From NCBI GenBank assembly GCA_963761325.1, contig CAVXGZ010000002.1, forward strand, positions 1,426,001-1,490,000: DNA of 64,000 bases, read 5' to 3'. Below the pieces are notes generated by a model that made no database searches, was not told where the DNA came from, and saw only the letters and a list, made by a program, of their open reading frames with translations. Shown piece after piece: positions 8,540 to 17,171 of this stretch (its first letter is position 1; each line of letters opens with the position of its first letter). Source of the stretch: Streptantibioticus_C sp963761325. Its GTDB lineage: Bacteria; Actinomycetota; Actinomycetes; Streptomycetales; Streptomycetaceae. The position numbers and the translations under genes are program-made.

Positions 8540-9115
8540 TCACGGGGTCATGGAGAAGCGCCGGCAGACGTGGACGCGGGTGAACTCGGCCTGGAGCGAC
8601 GTCCTGTTGGTCCAGGGCGGCGTGCGAGAAGGAGCTCATCGGGCGCAGGCCGGGGCGGCGGGAGCCGATGGCCCGGTCGGGCTCGTCACGGTCGTCGCGA
8701 CAGTCGGCGTACACGTGCAGGTAGTGGTCGCTTTCGGTGAAGCCGACGGCGCGGTACCAGGCAAGGGTGTCCGGGTCGTCGCGGGTCCAGGCGTCGAGGG
8801 TGGTCAGGCCCAGGGCCCGGACGCGGGCACGGGTCCGGCTCAGCAGCCGGTTGCCGAGATCGTGGCGCTGGTGGTCCGGGTGGACGGCGACGGTGTCGAT
8901 GGTGGCCAGATCGTCCTCGACGGTGGTGTCCATGATGCCGACGACGCCGCCGTCCAGGGACACGGCGACCAGGTCGAGTCCGGGCGTGGCGCGGCGGCGA
9001 CCCGCTTGGCGGGCAGGACGTCGTCGAAGTAGGGGGTGGTCAGGAAGGAGAGCACCCGGCAGCGGAGCCAGGAGCGCTCATCGGCAGCGGTGAACTCGCG
9101 GATGGTGTAGGTCAT
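8540..9115 (-). pseudogene. GNAT N-acetyltransferase with two frame breaks
   Basis: Three minus-strand frames must be joined to give one GNAT of about 190 residues. The start is MTYTIREFTAADERSWLRCR (ATG 9115). The middle is LVAVSLDGGVVGIMD through TIDTVAVHPDHQRHDLGNRL to WYRAVGFTESDHYLHVY. The end is AEFTRVHVCRRFSMTP, stopping at 8540. The breaks are near 8985-9003 and near 8597. Each piece is well conserved, so this is a recently broken gene or carries two sequencing indels. The acetyl-CoA loop reads QRHDLGNRL. It is probably a small-molecule or amino-group acetyltransferase; substrate unknown. Confidence 0.7.
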
Positions 9116-9577
9116 CAGGGCGGTCCTCACGGGGGTTCGCGGCGGTGACAGCGGTGCGGAGCCGGCGCGTGGCGCCCTGCGAGGTGTTCACCCCGGAATT
9201 CTCGGAGCGGTTCGCGGTGGCGGCAAGCCGATTTCGGCGTCGTGCGGGCGTTGCCCTTCGCTGCCTGCGGGAACGGCCCAGCGTTCTGCGGTACGGGGCT
9301 CCATCCCGACCAGGTCGGCGACGCACATGGGCCGCTGCGGCAACCGGCGGGGAGCGCCGGCGTCGCGGCGGACCGTCCGCACCCGGCTCGGCGCCGACGT
9401 TCCGCGAGGCCCACCGTCCGTGCGCTGCCCGGTCCATGTTGCCGCCCGTGCCCTCTTGAGCGCCCACATCACCGACGGCATTCTGGAAAACGCCGCGCCC
9501 GCGGCCGGCGCGGACCGTCGATGCGCAGTTGGTGCGGCTCCACATGACGTGCCCGACCGGGCACCGAAAGGACAGAG
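9116..9577. other. Intergenic region without a convincing gene
   Basis: These 462 bp separate the broken GNAT gene (-) from the secreted peptidase gene (+). Short frames exist on both strands. One minus frame near 9230-9330 contains VADLVGMEPRTAERW, faintly like a helix-turn-helix scrap, but it is not extended by any domain. I see no repeat, terminator or RNA gene. Confidence 0.5.
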
Positions 9578-10327
9578 ATGACTTCGTCCGCCTCCCCCTT
9601 CCACCGCCGCGCCCTGCTCCGCGGGGCGCTGGCCGCAGGCGCCGGCGCCGTGCTCGGCCCGGTCCTGCTGTCCGGCTCGGCGTCCGCGTACTCCTGGTCG
9701 CGGACCCTGCAGCAGGGCTCAACCGGCGCCGACGTCACCGAACTGCAGATCAGGGTCGCGGGCTGGGCCACCAGCAGCGCCCACCAGACGCGGGTGGCCC
9801 TCGACGGGGACTTCGGCCCGGGCACCGCCACCGCGGTGCGCCTCTTCCAGGCCGCCTACGGCCTGTCGGTCGACGCCGTCGTCGGGCCCGCCACCCAGGC
9901 GCAGCTCAACGCGCTGCAGCAGTCGGACGGTTCCACGGTCCACTTCGATTTCAGCGAGTTCACCGACCGGGTGAGCGGCACCTTCGACGGCGGCAAGGTC
10001 AGCGCCGCCGCGGCCAAGGAGAACGTCCGCCGGGCGATGTACAAGCTCGAAGCGCTGCGCAAGAAGCTGGGCAACGTACCCATCACCGTCAACTCCGGCT
10101 TCCGCAGCATCTCGCACAACGCCGCGGTGGGCGGAGCCAGCGACAGCATGCACCTCTACGGCACCGCGGCCGACCTCGACGTCGCCGGAGTGGCCAACAA
10201 GACCGTCTACCAGAAGGCGGAGACCTGCGGCTTCTCCGGCCTGGAGACCTACACCGAGGACCACCAGCACGTCGACAGCCGGGCGGACCTCGGCCGTGCC
10301 TGGTGGTGGCAGGACGGCACCATCTGA
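9578..10327 (+). CDS. Secreted peptidoglycan-binding M15-family D-Ala-D-Ala carboxypeptidase
   Basis: The 249-residue protein starts with a twin-arginine-like signal (HRRALLRGALAAGAGAVL..., cleavage near SASA-Y, about residue 37). A PG_binding_1 domain follows (about 45-110; GSTGADVTELQ, DGDFGPGTATAVRLFQ). The C-terminal peptidase M15_3 domain has the zinc site MHLYGTAADLDV (His, Asp) and HQHVDS (His). It should trim D-Ala-D-Ala cross-links of wall peptidoglycan outside the cell. The ATG has AAAGGA about 8 bp upstream. It stands alone, with no operon partners. Confidence 0.9.
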   Translation: MTSSASPFHRRALLRGALAAGAGAVLGPVLLSGSASAYSWSRTLQQGSTGADVTELQIRVAGWATSSAHQTRVALDGDFGPGTATAVRLFQAAYGLSVDAVVGPATQAQLNALQQSDGSTVHFDFSEFTDRVSGTFDGGKVSAAAAKENVRRAMYKLEALRKKLGNVPITVNSGFRSISHNAAVGGASDSMHLYGTAADLDVAGVANKTVYQKAETCGFSGLETYTEDHQHVDSRADLGRAWWWQDGTI

Positions 10328-10440
10328 TCCGTCGCGGTCCGTCGCGTGGAAGCGGCCGGCGGTCGGCACGTCGTCGCCACGGCGGCGTGCGGCCCCGGCC
10401 GTTTCCCAGCGATCCCCGCCCGCCGACCGGGCGTCGCGGC

Positions 10441-11280
10441 TCAGTCGAGGAACTCCGCCAGGAGACGGTTGAGTTCGGCCGGCCGCTCGGTCGGGACGCC
10501 GTGGTGGGACGCCCCGGGCAGGGTGGCGACGGTCGCGTGCGGCATGAGGCGGTGGATGCCGGCGCTGACGCGGCGCGTGTCGTGCGCCTTGCTGCGTTCC
10601 GCCAGCAGCACGAGGGTCGCGACCGTGCAGGCCCGCAGGTCCGCCTCCTTGGGCCGTCGCATCGCGAGGACCTTCGATCGCGGGGCGCTCGCCGCGGCGT
10701 CCAGGAACCGCTGCCACGCGGGGTCTTCGGGGAGGCCGCCGGTTCCCCACCGGAAGAAGGCCCGCGCGCGTTCCGGGCTGCGCTTCAGGAGCAGCGGGAT
10801 CGCGCGCAGCAGATAGCCGGGGCTCAGGCCGGCGAAGCAGTTCGTGGGTTCGAGCAGCGCGAGCCGGGAGATCCGGTGCGGCGCGTGCAACGCGTAGTTC
10901 AGGGCGATCCAGGCCCCGTAGGAGTAGCCGCACAGCTGCGCGCGCTCCAACTCCAGCGCGTCGAGGAGAGCGTCGAGCCACGCCGTCAGGTCCCCGGTGG
11001 CGCGCAGCCGGGCGCCGTCGTGGACGCTGAGGCCGACGTCGCCCATCAGGTCGGGTGCGTGGACCCGGTGGGTGCGGCTGAGGGCCCCGATGCCGGCGTG
11101 CCACACCGCCGACGTGGTGCCGCCGCCAGGGAGCAGCACGAGCGGGGTGCCGTGCTCGGGGCCGCAGACGTGGACCCGCGTGGTGCCGTACCGGGACGGC
11201 AGATCGACGCTGCGGACGTCATCGGGCCACCGCCGCAGAAGACTCTCGTACGCCGTGAGGAAGGCCGCTTCGCCGCCCAT
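10441..11280 (-). CDS. Alpha/beta hydrolase
   Basis: A 279-residue single-domain hydrolase. The oxyanion region is VLLPGGGTTSAVW (about 47-59), the nucleophile elbow is CGYSYGAW (Ser about 117), and the terminal His segment is LPGASHHGVPTERP. The fold is clear but the substrate (ester, lactone or epoxide) is not. It is divergent from a MarR-family gene, with one perfect inverted repeat in the 69-bp gap, so MarR control of this enzyme is likely. The ATG at 11280 is the first in frame. Confidence 0.85.
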   Translation of the reverse strand: MGGEAAFLTAYESLLRRWPDDVRSVDLPSRYGTTRVHVCGPEHGTPLVLLPGGGTTSAVWHAGIGALSRTHRVHAPDLMGDVGLSVHDGARLRATGDLTAWLDALLDALELERAQLCGYSYGAWIALNYALHAPHRISRLALLEPTNCFAGLSPGYLLRAIPLLLKRSPERARAFFRWGTGGLPEDPAWQRFLDAAASAPRSKVLAMRRPKEADLRACTVATLVLLAERSKAHDTRRVSAGIHRLMPHATVATLPGASHHGVPTERPAELNRLLAEFLD

Positions 11281-11316
11281 GCCGACTCCCGCCTAGAATC
11301 ACTCGCCCATCGATAT

Positions 11317-11331
11317 TCTCGACCATCGAGA
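11317..11331. promoter_or_regulatory. MarR-type operator between hydrolase and MarR genes
   Basis: TCTCGA-CCA-TCGAGA is a perfect 6-bp inverted repeat with a 3-bp spacer, inside an AT-rich 25 bp midway in the divergent gap. Flanking TATT and TAATA extend the symmetry imperfectly. Position and symmetry fit a shared operator for both genes. Confidence 0.55.
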
Positions 11332-11349
11332 TAATACGCGGAGACACGC

Positions 11350-11829
11350 ATGGACGAGCAGAGCCCCGCCCTCCAACTGGTCCACCTCCTGCGGGGCGTC
11401 ACGGTGGAACTCGACCTGTTCGGCGCCGAGTTCGCCGACCGCAACGGACTGCACCCCACCGACGTCCGCGCGCTCGTCCACCTGCTCGACGCCGACCGCG
11501 CCGGCCTCACCGCCACCCCCGGCTGGCTCGGCGCCCGGCTGGGGCTCAACTCGGCGTCCACCACCGCGCTGGTGGACCGGCTCGAACGCCTCTCCCTCGT
11601 CCGCCGCGAACGCGACACCCACGACCGGCGCCGCGTCCTGCTGACCGTCCAGGACCAGGCCCTCACGCTGGGCTGGTCGTTCTTCGGCCCGCTGATCAGC
11701 GAGATGGTCGAAGCGCTCCGCCCCTTCGACGAAGCCGAACTGGCCGCCGTCCGGCGCTTCCTGCTGGCCGTGCGCGACATCGTCGCCACCCGGCGCCGGG
11801 CCGAGCGGGAGGACACCGCCGGCGGTTGA
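11350..11829 (+). CDS. MarR-family transcriptional regulator
   Basis: The 159-residue protein has the MarR winged helix (about residues 35-110). The recognition helix is around LGARLGLNSASTTALVDRLE and the wing is RRERDTHDRRRVLLTV. Helical dimerisation segments lie at both ends. It is divergent from the alpha/beta hydrolase and most likely represses that gene and itself through the repeat at 11317-11331. ATG 11350 follows GGAG at good spacing. Confidence 0.88.
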   Translation: MDEQSPALQLVHLLRGVTVELDLFGAEFADRNGLHPTDVRALVHLLDADRAGLTATPGWLGARLGLNSASTTALVDRLERLSLVRRERDTHDRRRVLLTVQDQALTLGWSFFGPLISEMVEALRPFDEAELAAVRRFLLAVRDIVATRRRAEREDTAGG

Positions 11830-11853
11830 GGACGACCGCGACCGGCGCTCTCC

Positions 11854-12753
11854 TCAGCTCCGCGGCGGCGCGGCGATCCGCTTCTCGAACCAGTGGTGGG
11901 CGTACGGCTCGTCGTTGAAGGCGGCGACCTCCTGGAAGCCGTGGGAGTGGTAGAGGGAGATCGCGGCGCCGAGCGCCTTGTTGGTGTCCAGGCGCAGCAC
12001 GGTGCGGCCGTGCCCGGCGGCCCGCGCCTCCAACTCGGCCAGGAACCGGCGGCCGAGACCGAGCCGTCGTGCGTCGGGCGCGACCCACATGCGCTTGATC
12101 TCGGCCGGGGCGTCGCGCGGCAGCTTCAGACCGGCGCACCCGACCGGCTCGCCGTGCAGCCGGGCGATCAGGAACAGCCCGTGCGGCGGCCGGAGTCCAC
12201 CCGCGTCGGGCAGCAGGCTCAGCGCCGGGTCGAAGCCGCTGTCGAAGCGCTCCTGCAACTCGGTGAAGTAGGACCGCAGGCAGTGCTCGGCGTCGGGGTG
12301 GTCCGGATCGACGGCCTCCAGCGTGACGGTCGCGGCGGTCAGCAGCCGGTCCACCTCGGCCATGGCGCCGACCAGCCGGGCCCGTTGCGCGGGGTTGAGA
12401 GGTTCCAGTAGCGAGCCGGCCAACTCGTCGCTGCGCCCGTCGAGCGCGGCGCGCTCCGCACGTCCGGCGTCGGTGAGCCGCACGGTGCGCACCCGCCTGT
12501 CCCGCGACTGCGGCTCCACCGTCACCAGGCCGTCGGCCTCCAGCGAGCGCAGCAGCCGGCTGACGTACCCGGAATCGAGCCCGAGCCGCTCGCGCAGCCG
12601 CCGCACGTCCCGGCCCCGCTCGCCGATCTCCCAGAGCAGCCGGGCCGCCCCGACCGGCCGGTCGCGCCCCAGATAGTGGTCGTGAAGCACGCCCACGCGT
12701 TCGGTGACGGTCCGGTTGAACCGCCTCACCTGGTCGATCTGCGCCGCATCCAT
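11854..12753 (-). CDS. MarR-GNAT fusion protein
   Basis: A 299-residue two-domain protein. Residues 1-145 are a MarR winged helix (VRRLRERLGLDSGYVSRLLR, wing PQSRDRRVRTVRLTDAG). Residues 150-299 are a GNAT acetyltransferase (AEIKRMWVAPDARRLGLGRR acetyl-CoA loop, late LYHSHGFQEV). This fusion is known in actinomycetes; its acetyl substrate is generally unknown. A perfect 18-bp palindrome ends one base before the start codon, strongly suggesting autorepression. A leaderless transcript is possible because that operator occupies the Shine-Dalgarno position. Confidence 0.88.
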   Translation of the reverse strand: MDAAQIDQVRRFNRTVTERVGVLHDHYLGRDRPVGAARLLWEIGERGRDVRRLRERLGLDSGYVSRLLRSLEADGLVTVEPQSRDRRVRTVRLTDAGRAERAALDGRSDELAGSLLEPLNPAQRARLVGAMAEVDRLLTAATVTLEAVDPDHPDAEHCLRSYFTELQERFDSGFDPALSLLPDAGGLRPPHGLFLIARLHGEPVGCAGLKLPRDAPAEIKRMWVAPDARRLGLGRRFLAELEARAAGHGRTVLRLDTNKALGAAISLYHSHGFQEVAAFNDEPYAHHWFEKRIAAPPRS

Positions 12754-12754
12754 C

Positions 12755-12772
12755 CTCTGACTCTAGTCAGAG
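12755..12772. promoter_or_regulatory. Operator at the MarR-GNAT start codon
   Basis: CTCTGACTCTAGTCAGAG is an inverted repeat with perfect 8-bp arms and a 2-bp centre. On the minus strand it spans positions -2 to -19 relative to the ATG of the MarR-GNAT gene. Its size and symmetry are those of a MarR dimer site. No other copy was seen in the window. Confidence 0.65.
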
Positions 12773-12778
12773 AACGCC

Positions 12779-12832
12779 GCGCCGGGCCAGAGGCAGTGCG
12801 CCACAGGAGAGGAGCCCCGGCCGGCCCGGCGC
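12779..12832 (-). terminator. Stem-loop after the SnoaL/oxidoreductase operon
   Basis: GCGCCGGGCC (12779-12788) pairs perfectly with GGCCCGGCGC (12823-12832) around a 34-nt loop, just past the stop of the SnoaL-like gene. There is no U-tract, as is common in streptomycetes. It could end the operon before the MarR-GNAT promoter. Confidence 0.4.
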
Positions 12833-12841
12833 CGGGACCCG

Positions 12842-13252
12842 CTACGCGTCCGCGTAGAGGGTCTGCGCCGCGTGCAGGGAGTCGAGGTACTCGCGGACCT
12901 CGGCGATCTCGCCGCCGCGGACCACGAAGACCCCGCAGTAGCGGTTGTCGTAGCGGAGCCCGGTCGCGGCCGCCACGCCCTGGACCCGCCACTCCAGCAC
13001 GGCGCGATCGGCCTGCACGGTCAGGTCGCCGAAGCTGAAGCTCTGCGTCCCGGGCCGGAACAGGCTGCCGGCGCCGACCAGGAACTCCATGATCCGGTCG
13101 CGCCCGACCCGGGTGCCCGCCAGCGGCAGGGTTCCGTGCAGCGTCCAGGTGGCGTCCGGCGCGAACGATCGCGCGACGGCGTCGAGGTCGCCCGCGGTCA
13201 GCGCGGCGAGGTAATCGGTGATCACCTTCGTCACAGCGGCGCTGGAGGTCAC
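12842..13252 (-). CDS. SnoaL-like / NTF2-fold protein
   Basis: The 136-residue protein matches the SnoaL-like NTF2 fold: helix ITDYLAALTAGDLDAVARSF, then DATWTLHGTLPLAG, then sheets ending EIAEVREYLDSLHAA. Such proteins are small-molecule cyclases, isomerases or orphan binding proteins. The GTG start at 13252 overlaps the stop of the upstream oxidoreductase (GTGA), so the two form an operon. The pairing and the divergent HxlR gene suggest response to a reactive carbonyl or quinone, which is inference. Confidence 0.8.
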   Translation of the reverse strand: MTSSAAVTKVITDYLAALTAGDLDAVARSFAPDATWTLHGTLPLAGTRVGRDRIMEFLVGAGSLFRPGTQSFSFGDLTVQADRAVLEWRVQGVAAATGLRYDNRYCGVFVVRGGEIAEVREYLDSLHAAQTLYADA

Positions 13253-14163
13253 GCGGCCACCTCCAGCACGGCGTTTCCGCGCAGCCGGCGCGCTCGGATG
13301 TCGTCGATGACCCGCGCGGTGTTCCGCCAGGGCAGCGTCACGCCGATCTCCGGATGCAGCCGGCCCCCGGCGACCAGGCGGACCAGCGTCGCGAGGTCCT
13401 CGCCGTCCGAGCGGTCGCCGACCTCGTAGTGGAACGGTTCGATGCGCGCGCCGACCGTGCCGTCCACCCAGTCGAAGAAGTCGAGGGTGACCGGCTCCCG
13501 GCTCGCCTGGCCGAACCAGATGACCGTCCCCCTCGGATCGGTCCGCCGGCGGGCCTCCACCAGCGACCGGCCGCCGACGGACTCCATCGTCACGTCGTAC
13601 CGGCCCTCGGCGCTGGTGACGTCGTGCACCGTCGTGGCGCCGAACTCCCGCAGCCGCGCGCCGCGTTGCGCGGTCGCCGTGACCGCGGTGACCTCGGCGC
13701 CCGCCGCCGTGCCGAGTTCGACGACGTAGTGCCCCACCCCGCCGCTGGCGCCGGTGATCAGCAGCCGGCGTCCGACGAGCGAACCCGCCGCGCGCAGCAG
13801 CCGAAGCGCGGTCAGCCCGGCCAACGGCAGCGCGGCCGCGGTCGTCATGGCCATCCCGTCCGGCAGTTCGGCGAGCGACGCCGTCGGGACCGCGACGCGT
13901 TCGGCCCAGCCCGAATGCGGCGCGTGCCCGACGACCCGGGTGCCCGCGGCCGGGCCGCTGCCGTCCGCCGCGGCGGTGAGTACGACGCCCGCGACGTCCT
14001 TGCCGGGCCGCCAGCCGTCGACCGGCGCGTCGAGCAGGAACGTCTCACCCCGGTTCACCGAGTAGGCGGCCACCTCGACCAGCGCCTGGCCGGGGCCGGC
14101 CACCGGCTCGGCGACCGTGGCCATCGCCACCTGCCGCGGCGCGGCCGGTGTCATCGCTCGCAT
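13249..14163 (-). CDS. Zinc-independent quinone oxidoreductase / MDR-family NADPH dehydrogenase
   Basis: A 304-residue medium-chain dehydrogenase/reductase of the quinone oxidoreductase type. It has the GroES-like N-terminus (SVNRGETFLL) and the Rossmann motif LLITGASGGVGHYVVELG (about residues 135-152). The Cys ligands of zinc-dependent alcohol dehydrogenases are absent. It should reduce quinones or activated alkenes with NADPH. It is first in a two-gene operon with the SnoaL-like gene and divergent from an HxlR regulator, the usual arrangement for quinone- or aldehyde-responsive control. Confidence 0.87.
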   Translation of the reverse strand: MRAMTPAAPRQVAMATVAEPVAGPGQALVEVAAYSVNRGETFLLDAPVDGWRPGKDVAGVVLTAAADGSGPAAGTRVVGHAPHSGWAERVAVPTASLAELPDGMAMTTAAALPLAGLTALRLLRAAGSLVGRRLLITGASGGVGHYVVELGTAAGAEVTAVTATAQRGARLREFGATTVHDVTSAEGRYDVTMESVGGRSLVEARRRTDPRGTVIWFGQASREPVTLDFFDWVDGTVGARIEPFHYEVGDRSDGEDLATLVRLVAGGRLHPEIGVTLPWRNTARVIDDIRARRLRGNAVLEVAA

Positions 14164-14236
14164 CTGCTCGTCCTTCCGTCGTCAGGCCGCCGCCGGATCG
14201 GCTGCCGTTCTCCTGGACGAGCATGTCGCGAACGGT

Positions 14237-14248
14237 TTACTTTCGTAA
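14237..14248. promoter_or_regulatory. Possible HxlR operator
   Basis: TTAC-TTTC-GTAA is a short inverted repeat in an AT-rich part of the 140-bp gap between the oxidoreductase and HxlR genes. HxlR proteins bind short symmetric sites in such gaps. The arms are only 4 bp, so this is tentative. Confidence 0.35.
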
Positions 14249-14303
14249 GCAGGCAGTTATCAGTGCTTTAGGCACCTGACGGTGACTATGGAAAGGCGTA
14301 CCC

Positions 14304-14693
14304 GTGTCCACCACTCACACCGCGTCGCCGGACGGCCGCTTCGACGTGCTCGCCGCCGCCTGTCCCACCCGCCAGGTGATCAACCGGTTCGGCGACCGGT
14401 GGAGCCTGCTCGTCCTCTACGCGCTGGAGGGCGGGACGCTCCGGTTCCAGGAACTGCGCCGCGGTGTCGACGGCATCAGCCAGAAGATGCTGACCCAGAC
14501 CCTGCGCGCCCTCGAACGCGACGGCCTGGTCGACCGCCGGGTCTACGCCTGCGTGCCGCCCCGGGTCGAATACACCCTGACCCCGCTCGGCGCGAGCCTG
14601 TCCCGGACCATCGCCGCCATCCGCGTCTGGGCCTACGACCACATGGACCAGATCGACACCGCCCGCCGGACCTTCGACGCCCGGCACGCCTGA
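14304..14693 (+). CDS. HxlR-family transcriptional regulator
   Basis: The 129-residue protein is a single HxlR winged helix. It has the conserved Cys near the N-terminus (AACPTRQVINRFGDRWSLLV), then FQELRRGVDGISQKMLTQTL and the wing DRRVYACVPPRVEYTLTPLG. HxlR regulators sense quinones, diamide or formaldehyde, often via that Cys. It is divergent from the quinone oxidoreductase operon and likely controls it. The GTG start at 14304 has GAAAGG 7 bp upstream. Confidence 0.88.
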   Translation: MSTTHTASPDGRFDVLAAACPTRQVINRFGDRWSLLVLYALEGGTLRFQELRRGVDGISQKMLTQTLRALERDGLVDRRVYACVPPRVEYTLTPLGASLSRTIAAIRVWAYDHMDQIDTARRTFDARHA

Positions 14694-14841
14694 ACCGGGC
14701 CGGACCGCTCGCGACCGGAACCGCGGGCGAGGCCGGTGGCGTCCACCCCCGTGGGGCGGGACGCTCCCGGTTGTAGAGTGCGGTGGCTCGGCGTACGGGC
14801 AGCGGACGGGCGCGGTGAGCGCGGGTGAAAGGGGGCCGGTC

Positions 14842-15957
14842 GTGGGCTTGTTGAACGCGATCCGTGGTGAGTTCATCGATATCGTGGAGTGGACCGACGA
14901 CAGCCGGGACACCCTGGTGTGGCGCTTTCCGCGGCACGACAACGAGATCAAGATGGGCGCGAGGCTGGTCGTCCGCGAGTCCCAGGCCGCGGTGTTCGTC
15001 AACGAGGGCCGGGTCGCGGACGTGTTCACGCCCGGCACGTACACCCTCCAGACGCAGAACATGCCGGTCCTCTCGACCCTGAAGGGCTGGAAGTACGGCT
15101 TCGACTCGCCGTTCAAGGCCGAGGTCTACTTCGTCACCACCCGGCAGTTCACCGACATGAAGTGGGGCACCGCGAACCCGGTGATCGTCCGGGACACGGA
15201 GTTCGGGATGGTGCGGCTGCGGGCGTTCGGCGCGTTCGCCGCGAAGGTCGTCGACCCGGCCGCGCTGCTGCGCGAACTGGCCGGCACCGACCCGCAGTTC
15301 CGCACCGAGGAGGTGCAGGAGTACCTGCGCCAACTCATCGTGGGCAAGCTGTCGAACGTGCTGGCCTCCTCCGGCGTGCCGATGCTCGACCTCGCCAGCC
15401 GGCAGGACGAGATCGGCGCCCGGCTGGCCGGCGTGCTCACCGAGGAACTGGCCCCGGTCGGCATCAGCGTGCCGAAGTTCGTCATCGAGAACATCTCGCT
15501 GCCGCCGGAGGTCGAGGCGGCCATCGACACCCGCTCGCGGATGGGCATCGCGGGCGACCTCGACCGGTACACGCAGTTCCAGGCGGCCAACGCGATCGGG
15601 GACGCGGCCCGCAACCCCGGCGCCGCCGGCGAGGGGGCCGGGCTCGGCGTGGGCATCGCGATGGGCCAGCGGGCCGCCGCGGCCCTGACTCCGCCGGCGA
15701 CCGCGCCGGAGCCGGTGCGCGCCGCGGCCACCCCGCCGCCGTTGCCGCAGGCCGCGCAGTGGTTCGTCGGAGCCGGCGGCGTGCAGCAGGGGCCGTACGA
15801 CGTCGCGGCCCTGTCCGCACTGGTCGGCGGCGGCACCCTCACCCGCGAGACGCCGGCCTGGAAGGACGGCATGCCCGACTGGCTGCCGGCCGGCCGGATC
15901 CCGGAGCTCGGCGGGCTGTTCGGCGCCGTGCCGCCGCCGTTGCCGCCGCAGTCCTGA
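14842..15957 (+). CDS. SPFH-domain protein with C-terminal GYF-like domain
   Basis: About 371 residues. The N-terminal two-thirds is an SPFH/stomatin-like domain of the bacterial virion-core-like type (LLNAIRGEFIDIVEWTDD, then AVFVNEGRVADVFTPG, then FGAFAAKVVDP). A Pro/Ala-rich linker leads to a GYF_2-type domain (WFVGAGGVQQGPYDVAAL, about residues 305-355) and a proline-rich tail. SPFH proteins scaffold membrane assemblies. The next gene, a zinc-ribbon protein with a C-terminal membrane helix, is its usual partner. I prefer GTG 14842, behind GGGGG, over GTG 14815. Confidence 0.85.
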   Translation: MGLLNAIRGEFIDIVEWTDDSRDTLVWRFPRHDNEIKMGARLVVRESQAAVFVNEGRVADVFTPGTYTLQTQNMPVLSTLKGWKYGFDSPFKAEVYFVTTRQFTDMKWGTANPVIVRDTEFGMVRLRAFGAFAAKVVDPAALLRELAGTDPQFRTEEVQEYLRQLIVGKLSNVLASSGVPMLDLASRQDEIGARLAGVLTEELAPVGISVPKFVIENISLPPEVEAAIDTRSRMGIAGDLDRYTQFQAANAIGDAARNPGAAGEGAGLGVGIAMGQRAAAALTPPATAPEPVRAAATPPPLPQAAQWFVGAGGVQQGPYDVAALSALVGGGTLTRETPAWKDGMPDWLPAGRIPELGGLFGAVPPPLPPQS

Positions 15958-16048
15958 ACGTGCGCACCAACCGCGTGGACGCGCGGCACCCCGGCGCCGG
16001 ACGGCGCCGCCTGCGGAAGAGGAACACGAGCGTGGGGAGAGCAACGCC

Positions 16049-17171
16049 ATGAGCACGGAAGAGGCCGGCGCCGGCGGATTCGCGGTCGGCGCGGGCGGCC
16101 GGTCGTACCCCTGCGAGGCGTGCGGCGCGACCGTGGAGTTCGCGCCGGGCACCGGCGCGCTCAAGTGCCCGTACTGCGGGCACGAGCGCGCGGTGGCCGG
16201 CGTGCCCCGGCAGGTGAGGGAGCACCCGATCGAGGAACTGGCGGCGCTGCCGGCCAAGCCCCGCGCGGCCGTCCTCGGCGCCGCCCGGGCGTTCGCCTGC
16301 CCCGGCTGCGGCGCCCGTACGGAGACCGACGACCTGTCGGCCCGCTGCCAGTTCTGCGCCACCGCCCTGGTCGCCGACCCGGAGCTGACCGAACGCGTGG
16401 TGCCCGAGGCCGTCGTCCCCTTCGACCTGGACCGCCGCGCCGCCCGCGAGCGGCTGGCGGGGTGGACCTCCTCGCGCTGGTTCGCGCCGAGCAGCCTGAA
16501 GAAGGTCACCGAGGCCGAGACGTTCAAGGGCAGCTACCTGCCGCACTGGACGTACGACGCCGCGACCACCTCGCGGTACGAGGGTCAGCGCGGCGTGCAC
16601 TACTACACCACCGAGACCTACACCGTCAGCGAGAACGGCCAGCAGGTCACCAAGACCCGCCAGGTCCGGCACACCCGCTGGCACCACGTCTCCGGCACCG
16701 TACAGCGCGACTTCGACGACACCCTGGTGCCCGCCACGCGGCACGTCTCCACCGACCAGCTCGACAAGCTCACCCCCTGGCCGCTGGAGGAAGCCCGTCC
16801 CTACCAGGCGGAGTACCTCGCCGGCTTCCAGACCGTGCGCTACGACATCGAGCCCGAACAGGGCCTGGAGACCGCCAAGCAGCGCATGGCCGAGCGTCAT
16901 CGAGGAGGACTGCCGCCACGACATCGGCGGCGACGAGCAACGCGTCTCCTTCGTCGACACCCGCTACGACGACGTCACCTTCAAGCTGGTGCTCCTGCCG
17001 GTGTGGTTCCTGACCTACCTTCACGCCGGCCGCAGCTGGCAGGTCATGGTCAACGCCCGCACCGGCGAGGTCATCGGCGCACGCCCCTACAGCGCGGCGA
17101 AGATCACGGCCGCGATCGCCGCCCTGCTCGCCGTCATCGCGGTGATCGTGGTTCTGACGATGCTGAGGTGA
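16049..17171 (+). pseudogene. Zinc-ribbon membrane protein (TFIIB-type ribbon), frameshifted
   Basis: The first frame gives two CxxC zinc ribbons (CEACGATVEF...CPYCGHE; CPGCGARTETD...CQFCATA, residues about 22-110), then a beta-rich body (HYYTTETYTVSENGQQV). At about 16895 the frame changes by one base. The second frame continues VIEEDCRHDIGGDEQRVSFV through VWFLTYLHAGRSWQVMVN to a C-terminal membrane helix (AAIAALLAVIAVIVVLTML). Joined, it is about 373 residues. It follows the SPFH-GYF gene and the pair recurs in actinomycetes; function unknown. The break is a single base in otherwise intact coding sequence. Confidence 0.75.

Noticed and set aside
9188..9414. HTH-like string VADLVGMEPRTAERW on the minus strand
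   Set aside because: Only about 15 residues resemble a helix-turn-helix; the rest is Arg/Pro noise and the frame has no proper start.
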